DNA from: Desmodus rotundus
Lineage: Eukaryota > Chordata > Mammalia > Chiroptera > Phyllostomidae
NCBI RefSeq assembly: GCF_022682495.2
Contig: NC_071389.1
Coordinates: forward strand, 61,216,239-61,280,238
Reading direction: 5' to 3'
Length of the DNA stretch: 64,000 nucleotides
Below are positions 1 through 10,640 of the stretch, in pieces. Positions within the stretch are counted from its first letter, which is position 1. Each line of letters begins with the position of its first letter. Below the pieces are notes generated by a model. That model made no database searches and was not told the DNA's origin. It saw nothing but the letters and a program-made list of their open reading frames with translations. The translations under genes were made by a program, and so were the position numbers.

Positions 1-640
1 TGTTCTTTTCATTTTATCACCAATTCCACCTTTCCCCACTGTACATTCAAATCTCCCCATCTACCTAGCTTCAACATAGAATATAACAGAAAAGGTTTTC
101 ATCATTTCTTTAAAAGATTGAGCTCTCATAATTTAATTATTCCAGTCAGAGCATACAATTTTCAAGAAATTCATCTACTACTTAAAATTCAGGCACACTT
201 ATAAGCTTCTCTGCTTTGCCACAAACAATAGCATCTCTCGCTTACACACACTGGGCTTTGAAAAGGCATAAAGACAATTCCCAGAAATTAGATCAGTTAC
301 ATACAATGTTTAATGATGATAGAATAACTCATTTCTAACTCATAACTATCTTCTGTAGTAGAGTAAATATTAAGACAACATCCAAAGTAACTTTATAGAT
401 CTTTAGCAAAAACATTTGCAGTTCAGGTTAATTACACCCGTTTCCCGCCCCCCCCCCCCATCAGAAAACTTCCTTGGATGGTTTTTCCTCTTCCTTCTAC
501 CCAAAGATTCAGGAGTTCTCTATATGCATTCATCACGAGAGGAATTCTGCAAGAGGCAGCCTCTAAGTTGGCCTTCAATTATTCCTGCTTCCTGGTATAC
601 ATACCTTTGGGTTACCCTGCTCCTTGAGTGTAAGGCAGAT
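1..640. other. Unannotated AT-rich sequence
   Basis: No coding region or family-level repeat is recognised here. A run of 12 C sits at 448-459. If the minus-strand gene inferred from the 12.3 kb promoter is real, this would be intronic. Confidence 0.5.
448..459. repeat. Poly-C homopolymer
   Basis: Twelve consecutive C residues are seen directly, preceded by a short 'cccg'. It is a simple repeat that is likely to be length-variable. Confidence 0.9.
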
Positions 641-1075
641 TTAGCCACTAGCACCTCACAAATAGAATATACCAGCAGTGATGGGATTTCACTTCCAAAT
701 TTAGGTTATGAAAAGGCTGTATGTGGCTTCCATCTGGGATCACTTCTCACTCACTACCCCTGGACCCCTCTTTCTGGGGAAAGCAATCTGTCACATGTTG
801 CGAGCAGCCCCATGAGAGGCCATGTGGCAAGGAACTAATGTCTCCAGTGAACAGCCAGTGAGGACCTCAGGCCTGCACAGAGCCAGAAGAGTGAGTCCGG
901 ACGTAGATCCTCCCCCAGTCAAGCCTTGAGATGACTGCGACCTTGGCCAATGCCCTGAAAGCAGCCTAGCACTTTCAAGGTTCCCGATCAATGGAAATCA
1001 GGAGATAAATGCTTACTGTTTTAAGCTTCTAGATTTTAGAGTAACTTGCTACTCAGCAACAGATAACTAATAAAA
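640..1075 (+). repeat. LTR of ERVL/MaLR type (ancient)
   Basis: The segment has the organisation of an ancient mammalian LTR. It contains phrases such as 'gaggccatgtggcaaggaac' and 'cagccagtgaggacctcag', a late 'gagataaatgcttactg' (polyadenylation-like) and the end 'cagataactaata', a typical MaLR/ERVL terminus. The call is pattern recognition of the family, and the 5' boundary is uncertain. No internal retroviral genes adjoin it, so it is a solo LTR. Confidence 0.55.
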
Positions 1076-1092
1076 GTTTTAAAATATATATA

Positions 1093-1195
1093 CGGGGTGG
1101 GCAAAAGTAGGTTTTCAGTTGTGAGCACATGAAACAGTGTATTCTTGCATTATTTTCCATAAAAACAACTGTAAACCTACTTGTGCCCACCCCTG
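1093..1195. mobile_element. Mariner/Tc1-type MITE with terminal inverted repeats
   Basis: This is a 103-bp element bounded by TA dinucleotides at 1091-1092 and 1196-1197, the Tc1/mariner target duplication. The left end starts 'cggggtgggcaaaagtaggt'. The right end, reverse-complemented, starts 'caggggtgggcacaagtagg'. The two arms match over roughly 30 bp ('caaaagtaggttttcagttgt' against 'cacaagtaggtttacagttgt'). There is no coding capacity, so it is a non-autonomous copy mobilised in trans. The exact subfamily was not determined. Confidence 0.85.
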
Positions 1196-1339
1196 TATAC
1201 GTTTCTGAATTCCTTCCTTAATTTAACTGTCTCCTGCTGAAACATAACTAAAGTAATAACGTAAAACTACGAAAGCAACTATTTAGTTCTAGGACAGTGA
1301 TGTCTCCAATGCTGTAATTAACCACTCCTTGTTATTAAA

Positions 1340-1700
1340 GTTGGATGCCTCCCCCATTGGTTTATGAACTTCTACAGGATAGGGAATCACTCACTTCTGT
1401 ATCCAAGTTTCTGAAACACGGCAGGTGCAGTAAATGTGTATAAACGCACTGAGTCCCACACATGGCACACTCACTCCAGCCTGTGCTCTCCACCTCTGCT
1501 TTCGTCTTTCACCTCCCTCCCGCCACTGCGCCACTGCTTCTTCAGAACCCAGCTCAACCACTGCATCCCCTCCGCACACTCCACAAAACTCCATTCTCTA
1601 GGTCCTCCATATACTCACTAGTGTGTTTCATCTTTCCCAGCTAGTCTTTAAATACCACTTATTTTAGATTTCTGTATTCTTCCCATTATCATAATGGACA
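1340..1700 (+). repeat. L2 LINE 3' fragments
   Basis: The C-rich stretch at 1470-1620 ('cagctcaaccactgcatccc') and the nearby 'ctgtatccaagtttctgaaa' resemble the sense strand of the L2 3' region. The copy is heavily diverged, and short open frames here are meaningless. Confidence 0.35.
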
Positions 1701-1709
1701 GAATAATCA

Positions 1710-2620
1710 ATGAATACTCAGGTAAATAACTAATTGTAAATTAACATGTTCATTCCAGCAAGCAAAAGTGGTTAAAGGAAAACAGCGATGGAAACAATGC
1801 AAAAAATGTGAGCCTTTTAGGGGAAAGCATTTCTCTCCAACCCCCAAGCCTCTCCTAACACTTCTGCTCACTGACAGAGCTCAGCAGAAAGTATTATCAG
1901 GATTACAAGACTTCCTTCACCCTGTGCACTATTTTAAGTGTTCTTTTCAAGTTCACTGGGAATTCAAATTTGAGAAGGCGCATTTGCCTACCTAATCAGA
2001 ATTCTAAAACAAACTTCAATCAAGTGTCAGAAAATAACAGTTTTTCATTATATAGGAACATTATACCATCTGGACTTCTAAATATTGTGCAGGATTTTTT
2101 CACAAATAGCAAACTAAGGTCTTTGTTAAGATCTCACAAAGTCAGAGCCACCAAATTGTTAGTTTAAGAAAATAAAATGACTAAAACTAAGTCTTTAAAC
2201 ACTACTCCTATCTTATAAATTCAGTCATAAAACTTGAGAATTTAGTTATCAGCATCAATTGATCTCAAGAACCACATTATGATTATTTAAAAATTAACAC
2301 TACTTTCTACTATAATTTTGTTCCAAAAGAGACTACATATGGTTTTTAATTCCATTACAAATGCCTCTGCTACCATAAAAAAAAATCCTAATTCAGACAT
2401 GCATATCAGAATAGAAACAATAAAAATTCAACCTCTAGAAAATCTATTTTTTTACAAATTTAAAGTCTAAATGATTTGAGTGGCATATTTGAGTGGCTAT
2501 TTTCCACTGAAGTAAATTCTTCATAAATCATATTTTAATATATATGCGAATGTCTAAAACTCAAAATCTGCCTCCTTGCTCAGTCTGGGGCCATGAGAAT
2601 TTACAGTTGGAAAGTCCAGT
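1710..2620. other. Unannotated AT-rich sequence
   Basis: No repeat family, RNA gene or exon is recognised. Short A-runs occur (for example near 2376). Confidence 0.5.
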
Positions 2621-2624
2621 GCAA

Positions 2625-2780
2625 ACAATGCAAGCCTCACAGGCCTGGGTCAGACAGGCCGGGGTCGGATCCCGGCCAAGTCTGAGCCTGTTTCCTCACC
2701 TGGGAAACAGGGTGATACCATCTACTTTGCAGGTGGTTGTGGGTATATGATGAGATAATGGGTAAAAAACTGAGCAGGGT
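2625..2780 (+). repeat. MIR SINE
   Basis: This shows the MIR core order: 'gcctgggtcag' then 'ggtcggatcccggcc', 'gcctgtttcctcacctgggaa' and 'gatgagataatgg'. These correspond to the conserved tRNA-derived head and core of MIR in sense orientation. Confidence 0.7.
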
Positions 2781-2799
2781 ATACCTGGGATATAGGGGA

Positions 2800-3010
2800 C
2801 TGATTTAACACACACGTGCTAGGTGCTATTCTAAATGTTCTGCAATATTATGAGGTCAACCCTCACAACCACCCTCAGTGTTGTTTCCTTTTTACAAAAT
2901 AAGGAAACTGAGGCACAGAAGAATTAGGTAATTGGTCCAAGGTCCTAGAACTGGCAAGTGGCAGAACTGGGGTGTACTCCCCACCCCAGACCCCAGAACC
3001 CATTCTCTTA
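2800..3010 (-). repeat. MIR SINE, antisense
   Basis: The segment reads as MIR in reverse: 'gtgctaggtgctattctaaa', 'atgaggtcaaccctcacaac', 'aaggaaactgaggcacagaa', then 'ggtccaaggtcctagaactg'. It lies beside an opposite-orientation MIR at 2625. Confidence 0.8.
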
Positions 3011-3286
3011 ACTGTCATGTGTTGCGGCTTCAGTGGATGCGAGGCTCAGGAAGCAGCGCGTCCTACCACCAGTCACTAAATCAAATCTCCCAACTGGACA
3101 AAGACTGCACAAAAATAGTGTGAAGACACAAATCATGGTAAAATATTTCAGGTGTATCCCTTTGGATTGAGGAATACAATCTCAGTGAAGCTTCAAGCCA
3201 GAATTTGCCATTAGAAAGCTACTTTACAGAGTAGAATGCTACACTAAATTCCTTATGTGCACCAATTAGTGCTGCAGTATGAGAAA

Positions 3287-3460
3287 CAGCATGCTATAAT
3301 GACACAGGAGCCGAAGTCAGACCACCTGGTTTCAAATCCCAGTTCCAGCACTGACAAGGTAAGTTGCCCAGAACAGAAATCTCGGGACTTCATTTTCCTC
3401 AACTGCAAAAGGAGCGTGAAAACAGTCTTTACCTCACAGGATTACAGTGTAATTAAATAA
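3287..3460 (+). repeat. MIR SINE, left half (split by a VES SINE)
   Basis: Sense MIR: 'aagtcagaccacctggtttc', 'aaatcccagttccagcactg', 'cattttcctcaactgcaaaa', 'ctcacaggattacagtgtaa'. It is interrupted at 3461-3695 by a younger VES SINE and resumes afterwards. Confidence 0.8.
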
Positions 3461-3472
3461 TAAAGTTAGCTG

Positions 3473-3683
3473 TGCCCTGGCAGGTGTAGCTCAGTGGATT
3501 GAGTGCCAGCCTGCAAAGCAAGGGGTCACTAGTTTGATTCCCAGTCAGGGCACATACCTGGGTTGTGGGCCAGGTCCCCAGTAGGGGGTGTGTGAGAGGC
3601 AACCACACAGTGGTATTTCTCTCCCTCTTTCTCTTTTTCTTCCCCTCTAAAAATAAATAAATAAAATCTAAAAAATAAAAAAC
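3473..3683 (+). mobile_element. VES SINE (tRNA-derived, bat), copy 1
   Basis: The element is flanked by a perfect 12-bp TSD, 'taaagttagctg', at 3461-3472 and 3684-3695. The head carries an A box-like 'tagctcagtgg' and a B box-like 'agtttgattcc'. The body 'cagtcagggcacatacctgg' leads to a CT-rich segment and an 'aaataaataaat' tail. It is a pol III-type retroposon inserted in sense into an older MIR. Such SINEs are characteristic of bats. Confidence 0.92.
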
Positions 3684-3695
3684 TAAAGTTAGCTG

Positions 3696-3800
3696 CAAAC
3701 TTTAGGTAACAACATTATTAAATATAAGTTTATGCATGTAAAGGGTCTTGTGTACATGGTAAGTACGCAAAATTGACAGTTAGCTATTATTAGATATTTT
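3696..3800 (+). repeat. MIR SINE, right half
   Basis: 'tatgcatgtaaagggtcttg', 'acatggtaagtacgc' and 'cagttagctattattag' form the usual 3' portion of MIR. They continue the copy that begins at 3287. Confidence 0.7.
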
Positions 3801-4480
3801 ACTATTTGGAAAGAGTTCCATGCTATTTTGTTAAGTAATTTTTTAAAAGCTGCAGAACAGCAAAAACATGATCTTATTTGATCTTTAAAAAATTATCTAT
3901 GAGTCTATAAGTACAGGTATAAATTCTGTTCTATAAAGATAGAAGAACAGGCAAAACTGGAAGACAAGACCAGCCTGGGAGCAGAAAAGAGAAGGACAAG
4001 GGCAGGACTCTCATCCCTTTCTTCACGCATTTTCACACCCATAAAATATTACGAATAATCTCTACTTTTTTGTGTCTTCCAAACTTTCTATGAGTGAATA
4101 TATTTTTCATATAATGAGGACAAAATCCAAGTTTTTAAAAAGAAGTCAGTAATAAGCAGAGGCAATGGGGATGAACAGCACCACTCTCAACCACCACCAC
4201 TAATGGCAGAATGGCATGAGCAATAACATGTATGTACGTAATTTATTTCCAGTCAAACAGTTAATTACACTCTGCCTCAAGAGAGCAGCGCATGAGGTTA
4301 CACAGGTATGTCCTTAGAGTCCACGTCACACCATCTGGCATTTCATTACAGACTGACTTTTTATTGCTGTTTTCATCTTTTTGGTCTTGGCTTTCCAACT
4401 AAACGTAGTTTTCTCCTGGGCACTGTCGTTTCGGGGGAGCTGCAGAGGGTACTGAAAGATGACCAGACGACCAGGGGCTA
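3800..4480. other. Unannotated sequence
   Basis: No repeat family, RNA gene or exon-like unit is recognised. Confidence 0.5.
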
Positions 4481-4484
4481 TGCT

Positions 4485-4620
4485 TCTCGGTGCCACTTCT
4501 ACTGTTTTACTGAGTGACCTTGAGCCAGTCACAATTTCTTTGGTTGTCAGTGTCCACATTAGGAGGTCAAACTAGATGACCTTTAAAGAATTTTCAGTTC
4601 TATCATCTATGATTTTTACA
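4485..4620 (+). repeat. MIR-like SINE (MIR3-type)
   Basis: 'tgccacttctactgttttac', 'gtgaccttgagccagtcaca' and 'caaactagatgacctttaaa' followed by 'cagttctatcatctatgatt' have the order of the MIR/MIR3 core. Confidence 0.55.
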
Positions 4621-4849
4621 TTTCTCATGGGGCTTAAAATACAACCAAGTATAGCTATTTATATCAAAACCTCTGTCACATTTTTATAACAGAATGTGAG
4701 CACACTGTCTCCACAACCACATGTTTAAAAATTAGATTCTACCTAATTTTAACAATAAAAATAAAATTATTATGCAGAACCATTTACTTGGAACAAGAAA
4801 GTTAAAGCACATAAAAACATATATTAACTCGCTCAATCTCAAAAATAAC

Positions 4850-4975
4850 TCAGATAGTTATTTTCCCCCTATTACGGATGAGGAAACCGAGACCACCCAG
4901 AGAGTTTTCTTGCCGAAGGGCACAGCTAGAATGTGCCAAAGCCAAGATTCAGACCACACTAGTCCAGCACATTTA
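4850..4975 (-). repeat. MIR SINE, antisense
   Basis: 'cctattacggatgaggaaac' followed by 'agggcacagctagaatgtgc' and 'gattcagaccacact' is MIR core in reverse orientation. Confidence 0.7.
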
Positions 4976-5204
4976 ATTATTACGCCCTCCTGGCTTTAAT
5001 GTAGAAGAGAAGGGAATACACAGCATGTGAGCTGCTTTTTCAAACTGAACATACACACTGGTACTCGTCTCTCTACCAGCTCACCTTGAGACAAAATTAT
5101 AATCAGAGAGTAACTGAGTAACTAGAATGCATTACAAAGCATACAAAATATTAAAATTCAAACAATACACAAAAACATTTCTGAAAAATCTAGAATATAG
5201 AGCC

Positions 5205-5430
5205 CAACTGCCAGGCTTTCCCCAAACTACCATTCCCTCCCCATCCTGCTTCCAGAACCTTTGCGTTAACCTTACTACAGCACAGATCTGACCGCAATGG
5301 AGCCCCTCTCTGCACCTAAACTAAGTGTCTGGTCAGCAGGCCTGTCATCGCACTGTCTGCACCCTGCTTCATTATGAGATATCACACTTGACCCATGGTC
5401 GGAACCCAATAAAGTGTGCTGAATAAAAGT
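5205..5430 (+). repeat. L2 LINE 3' end
   Basis: A C-rich stretch with 'gcttccagaacctttgcgtt' ends in 'cccaataaagtgtgctgaat', the typical L2 3' terminus. The 5' boundary is approximate. Confidence 0.5.
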
Positions 5431-5439
5431 CAACAAGGT

Positions 5440-5634
5440 TCAATGACATATCAGTGTGCGGCTTGCCACTGTAATATCACGAGAAACAAGAGCCAACCCT
5501 TTAGCCATGCTGCAACTTAGAAGGGCCTTCCACCAGATCTTGACTGGGGCCAGTTTACAGAAGCAGGACACTGGTTTAGTGTATGAACGAAGAGTGTGAC
5601 AATTTACAGACAGCGTACCAACTTCAAATTCTTC
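5440..5634 (-). other. Candidate terminal coding exon, unidentified
   Basis: On the minus strand a pyrimidine-rich tract ends in 'cccccgcacag' at 5635-5645, a good acceptor. An open frame of about 64 codons follows (starting EEFEVGTLSVNCHTLRSY) and closes at a TGA. The strand agrees with the promoter at 12.3 kb. I do not recognise the peptide, no polyadenylation signal was verified, and a chance open frame of this length is common in mammalian DNA. Treat it as a candidate only. Confidence 0.2.
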
Positions 5635-5929
5635 CTGTGCGGGGGTAGGAGTAGCAGAAATCACATTCTTACATGAGAATTACTAAGAAAAAGGACAAAA
5701 AAAAAGAAACCTTTGTTTGTAAAGTTGAAAGTCAGCTAAGAAGTCCAAATAAAATTAAAAACAAACTATTACCATTTATTAGTATTTCATTCCTAAAATA
5801 AGTAACAGGTAACAAAATCTAAATGAAAATAACACAGAAACTAAACATTATCCATGAATCTGTTCTGTAACAGTGCAGTCATCTTTCTGTAATACTTTTT
5901 CAATGTTTAGCCCAAATTCAGTCATTGGT

Positions 5930-6115
5930 TACAGTTCTCAAATTGTGGTCCCAGGACTACCACATCAACAGCACCTAGCGACTTGCTAGAAACACACATT
6001 GTCAAGTTCCACTTCAGATCTACAGATGCACAAACTCTGGGGGTGGAACCCAGAAACCAGTGCTCTAACAGATGCTCCATGGGATTCTGATGTGTACAGT
6101 TTAAGAACACGGCTG
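5930..6115 (-). mobile_element. MER5A-like hAT DNA transposon
   Basis: The segment reads, on the plus strand, 'agttctcaaattgtggtccc', 'catcaacagcacctagcgac' and 'gggtggaacccagaaaccag', closing with 'gggattctgatgtgtacagt'. This is the order of MER5A (non-autonomous hAT-Charlie) in reverse orientation. It is non-coding. Confidence 0.75.
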
Positions 6116-6319
6116 TACTCTACAGAGCTGGTTCGGTGTAACTTAGTATTCTATTTATGCAGTTTAGATTACAGAATGCCAAAAAGGGATTCTTTTCTAA
6201 GAGTGCCTTCGAATGGATTCCAAAATGTAAAAGTGTTCCAAAGCACCAGGTAAAGGTTGAGTATAACAACCCTGGGGAACAACTGGCTAAGGCCTATTCA
6301 ACACAGAGGGTGAGGAGAA

Positions 6320-6890
6320 CCTTTGAAAATCAAACAGCGTGGCAGCTGAAATTCATGTATCTTTTTCACATAACTACAACCAGTCCACTTCTAGGTACAA
6401 ATCGGAGAAAGACTCTTGCATGTGTACGCCAGAAAGCGTGAAAATAAGCAGCAGTCCGCCTCACAACAGCAGCCCTCACACCCCTCAGCAACAGGAAAGT
6501 GGACAGACTGTGGTATTTCTGAAAAATGGAACGTCACACGGCAATCGGAAAATGTCAATGGCGTACAATATACATGAACCTCAGCAATGTACTTTGAAGT
6601 GGATGAATTCCAGCCTTACAAAGTGAAAGATCTCAAAAGATAGGGCATGTAACATACAGTTTCTAGTAGTATAGTGTGTATGAAAACCTTAAAGTTTTGA
6701 TAAGACTGTATTTAAAAAGATACCAAGGAAATGATGAATGCAGAGTTCAGTAAATAGCTGCATCAGGTGAGGCAAGTAGGAAAAAGGGATGGAGGGGCCC
6801 GTGTGGTTATTTAGAGGGTCCTATCAAGGTCTTTGCTTTATGTTAGGTGGTGCCTATTTTTATATTAAAACTAAATAAATAAATGCACCA
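6320..6890 (+). repeat. Old L1/HAL1-type LINE 3' fragment
   Basis: 'cagtccacttctaggtacaa' followed by 'agaaagactcttgcatgtgt' and later 'gtcaatggcgtacaatatac' correspond to the C-terminal coding end of an old mammalian L1/HAL1. AT-rich 3' UTR follows. Reading frames are broken by many substitutions. Orientation is sense. Confidence 0.6.
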
Positions 6891-7059
6891 ATTATGAAAC
6901 TGAGTCATAAGCCAAGGATTATAACTAATGTGATCCTCCGTACCTAAGTCCTTTAAAATATATTTTTAAATATATAACACTCCTAAAATATTTTAAACAA
7001 CTCTAAATTGTACCCAGTCTGGCTACGAGACACCAAAAGCCCTGGGTCCCAGGCCTGCC

Positions 7060-7240
7060 AACTGCCAACTCAGGGGTTCAACTGTTTTGGGTCACAGAAT
7101 CTAAAACCAATGACCCTCCCTCCTTAAAAGCACTGTATTGAAACAGGCATTTTGGGCTAGTTTCAGAGGATCCATGAAGCATCCACAAATTTGCAAAGGA
7201 TCCATGGACAGGAAGTTAAGAACTCCCGTACTAGCCAACT
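7060..7240. repeat. Possible hAT-derived remnant
   Basis: 'gggttcaactgttttgggtc' through 'ggatccatggacaggaagtt' and 'aagaactccc' resemble old hAT-type elements that end in 'gttaagaaccactg'. The copy is very diverged. Confidence 0.3.
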
Positions 7241-7299
7241 GTGTGGAACTGTAGGAAAGAACTACCACTCTAAGCCTCTACTGAGGCCAGATGTGGCCA

Positions 7300-7460
7300 G
7301 ATGTGGCTCATCAGCTATGCCATTTATCCTCACGATGGCCCTAATAAGAAGTAGATATAACACTACTTTATTGATGGAAGAATCTGAGGCTCAGAGAGAT
7401 TAGCTGACTTATCCAGTTACTAACCGGGAAAGCAGGTATAAAACCCCAGCTATTTAATCT
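7300..7460 (-). repeat. MIR SINE, antisense
   Basis: 'ttatcctcacgatggcccta', 'gaagaatctgaggctcagag' and 'gcaggtataaaacccc' follow MIR order in reverse. Confidence 0.7.
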
Positions 7461-7469
7461 GGAAGGTAA

Positions 7470-8800
7470 GAATAAAAACTATGATTCCAAAGCCCCGCAG
7501 ACCCTGGCCTCCTCTTGACACAGAGCAAGTATCCAGAGCAAGATATAAATTTCTGAACCCATCTCCTTGTTATAAAGTAACACAGCTGATGATGGTTTGT
7601 ATTTATTGATGATTTCTAAAATATTTTCTTGCTTTTATATGCTAGATCCTATGTAGGATATTTCTAAAACTTGGATACAGAACAGAAAGAGTAATGTTGA
7701 AGGTGCCACCTTTTAGCTAGGAAAGCACAACCACCAGATTACAATCAAGTAGCAACAGACTGAATAACCCCGGACCGGGACCTTGGGAACCTAGACTAAG
7801 TCTCAGGTAGAAAGTATGCCTTATGGCTGGTACTCATCTTGGCTATAGTATCTACTAGCCACTCAAACTCTGTATACGATTTTAAGATCATATGTAGTGC
7901 TACAACTGTTTTAGAACAATATTCTTCTAGCAGTCGCCTCCCATCTTAGTGTCTCCAAAATGGGCTCCTTTTCCAGCAGTCCCAGCACAAAAACATTACA
8001 GCAAACTGGGCAGCTGATGGTCAGGGACGGGCTGGCTGACTTAGCCTGTGATGATGAGGACAGCAAAGGACAAGAAATACTTCAAAAGCTGTACTAATAA
8101 ACATGGTGACAAGTTAACAAAAGGGAGGCATTTATTCTTCATGAAAAAAATTGTCTCTGGTACCAGACAGAAGACACTGTCACTGAGAGGAAGAGAACAG
8201 AGGAGTAAGGTTAATAAGACTGGGTTTGGTTTAGTGTGGAGATAATGAGCTCAGTGTAGAACTCACTGGCTTTAGAGATGCCGTCATGAGACATTCAAAC
8301 GGAGATAAACTCTGAGGCCGGGAGGTCCAAAAGCATCCAGGCAGATTTAGCATGTATGTGATCGATGCATTCATACAGAAAAAAGGGGGAAGCAGAAGGA
8401 ACCCCTAAAGGACATCCACATATAACAGGTGAGTGAAGGTAATCTGGATGTAAGAGATAAAAAAGACACGTGGCCAGGCTTTGGGAAAGGCAAGGGAAAA
8501 AAGTTTTCAAGTGGAAAGTGTGATGAAAAGCAACAAATGCCATAGAAACAGCAAGATCTAAACAGCAAAATATGTTGAATTTGGTGATTAGTGAGGGGTA
8601 AAAATGGAAATTGGATTTCAGGGAAGTGATCAGCAAATAAGAAAAGGAGAAAATAAACAAAGCTTAGTGTGACAGAACATGTTTGGCTTCTTTGAATGGA
8701 GAGACTTTATCAGAGGCTCATAGACAGATCCACTAGTGATAAAAGAGATCCCCTCCTCAAGTTGGTCCTTATTCAACTACAGCGCTTTAAATCAAATGGA
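7470..8800. other. Unannotated sequence
   Basis: No family-level repeat or exon is recognised. The open frames in 8295-8660 on the minus strand have hydrophobic low-complexity translations and no recognisable domain. Confidence 0.5.
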
Positions 8801-8804
8801 AACA

Positions 8805-9005
8805 TTAAGTGCTCAGTGAATGTGAGCTCAGAAAACGTATTTTTCCAGGCACTGTTCTAGATACGAACATACTTTCTCGTTTAATCATCACAACCCTATG
8901 AAGCAGGTACCATATCCCTAATGCACAAACGAGACAACCATGACACAGAGAAGATAATGGCAATTAGCAACTAGGTCAAGGTCCCGGAGCTAAGAATGGT
9001 GGTCA
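8805..9005 (-). repeat. MIR SINE, antisense
   Basis: 'ccaggcactgttctagatac', 'aatcatcacaaccctatgaa' and 'aactaggtcaaggtcccgga' are MIR in reverse orientation. Confidence 0.8.
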
Positions 9006-9339
9006 AACCAAAAATTTCACTCAGAAGAATTAAGAGGGAGGGAGGGCAGTGTACGAAATAAGGGTTAATGGAGAACTATCAATGTTAGCTGGGGTTGCAC
9101 TGATTGTTAAACTGGCTGCAGTTTAATTTCTATTTAAGGACTATTTTTAATTTGAATTTATCTTCTCTCATCTCAGAATCCTGCATTGCTAGGACCTGAC
9201 ATTTTTACGTGTCTTATGACACTCGGATTCTGCACTGCATTATAACTGTGTTCTCTCTCCTACTGAGTGGCCAGTTGCTTGAAAACGGGGCTGAATTTGA
9301 TTTATCCTTGCATCTCTATTCCTCCACCTTAAAAGTAGA

Positions 9340-9458
9340 AGATACTAGACAAACTGTGATCATTTCACAATATATACAAATCCTGAATCGTTGTGTTACA
9401 CCCAAAATTAGTGTTACGTCAATTATACCTCAATAAAAAACACAAAAACAAAAAAGAT
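9340..9458 (+). repeat. L1 LINE 3' terminus
   Basis: 'gtgatcatttcacaatatat', then 'tgttacacccaaaattagtg' and 'caattatacctcaataaaaa' followed by an A-rich tail. This is the recurrent 3' end of laurasiatherian L1 copies. Confidence 0.7.
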
Positions 9459-9654
9459 ACCCAGTAAAGGTCAGTTATATGAATAAGCATTTTTACTTTT
9501 TAAAAGCTTCTGGGAGGTTCAATAAAATATTTTTAGTTTTTAATTGATGTGTAGGGCTGTTGACCCTCAAATGTTACTTATATTGCCTATATTCAGAATA
9601 CTTTTGGATCACACAAATTACTGATTTTAGTGGAAATACTTCTAGAGTAAAAAC

Positions 9655-10045
9655 CACATATAATTCCCCTGAACAAAACCTTTTAAAGATTCCCTATCAC
9701 TTACTGGTCAAAGGTCGTATCGCTATTTTCCAAGCTTATCACTAACCCACCCCGCCCGGCTCTAACTAGCAAACCACCTGTTTGTCCCCAACGGTACACC
9801 GCACAGATCAGGCCACTGTGTGTTCAACAGGTGAACCACAGCACCACCTCCTCCCCTCCGTCAGGGCACAGGTGAAATTCTCTTTTCTAAGGCTCCCCAT
9901 AGTTGCATTTTTTCTTTTCTATTTTTGTTCTCTCCCTTACTATACTGTAAATTTCCTGAAACAAACTCCACAAGGCAACACTCATCATTTTTATGCTCAG
10001 GTCCTGCAAGTTGAGGGCTTAGTAAGTGTTTAATAAATGTTTATT
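9655..10045 (+). repeat. L2 LINE 3' end
   Basis: It runs from 'ccttttaaagattccctatc' through a C-rich section to 'actgtaaatttcctgaaaca' and ends 'agtaagtgtttaataaatgt', the L2 3' end in sense. It contains a donor-like 'gtaagtg' on the minus strand, judged coincidental. Confidence 0.65.
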
Positions 10046-10351
10046 AAAAGAATAAGGTATTAAAGTATATTTTAATAAGTGTGCTGATATTATATAATAT
10101 TGAGCTACTATCAAAAGTAAAAATTTTAGGTAGTTTTCCACTGTCAATAATGAACGGTGCACTTTTCTATTCTATCTCAAACCACAGATTTGTGAATTCA
10201 AGAAAATTGTACCTTCATTGTCAACTAATTGTGATCACTATCACCAGAGACACAAAATAGACCCACAGAGTACTAAAACCCCTCTGTGAACTTACCCAAC
10301 TAATAAGGCTTATATATTCACTGATAAGTAATACGGAAAAACATCACTTAC

Positions 10352-10432
10352 AAAGCTTTGGAACTGCTCCATTTTAACCATGGGAAATGAATTAAAATCC
10401 CACAATTCTGGGACAGTGCCTTTCCATCTTAT
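10352..10432 (-). other. Candidate exon of minus-strand gene
   Basis: An 81-nt unit on the minus strand is bounded by an acceptor 'gcacctacag' and a strong donor 'gtaagtg' (10345-10351). Only one frame is open through the whole unit. It includes two in-frame ATGs, the second in strong Kozak context ('aaaatgg'), reading MVKMEQFQSF up to the splice. It lies 1.8 kb downstream of the CpG-island promoter on the same strand, so it could be the first coding exon. I do not recognise the protein. Confidence 0.35.
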
Positions 10433-10640
10433 CTGTAGGTGCATATTACATAGAAGATACTCAAATGTCTCCTTTTATAAACCTGTGTCATAGCCAGCTT
10501 CCTCAAAGAGCAGCTATGTCAGGTCCTTGGGTAGGCCAAGGATATAATCTTATTTCATGTTGGCCTTGAGGCTTTTGGCAAACCATCTCAACAATTAACG
10601 TTTTCTCATATACCGCCTCAGCGTGTCTGGAACGTAATAC

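Noticed and set aside
1383..1400. Donor-like 'gtgagtg' on the minus strand
   Set aside because: It lies in L2-like sequence with no matching acceptor or conserved frame.
5083..5119. 37-nt minus-strand unit between 'gcattctag' and 'gtgagctgg'
   Set aside because: The splice sites are acceptable, but the unit is tiny, AT-rich and has no supporting context. Left as coincidence.
9694..9705. Donor-like 'gtaagtgat' on the minus strand
   Set aside because: It falls inside an L2 3' end and no exon upstream of it is plausible.
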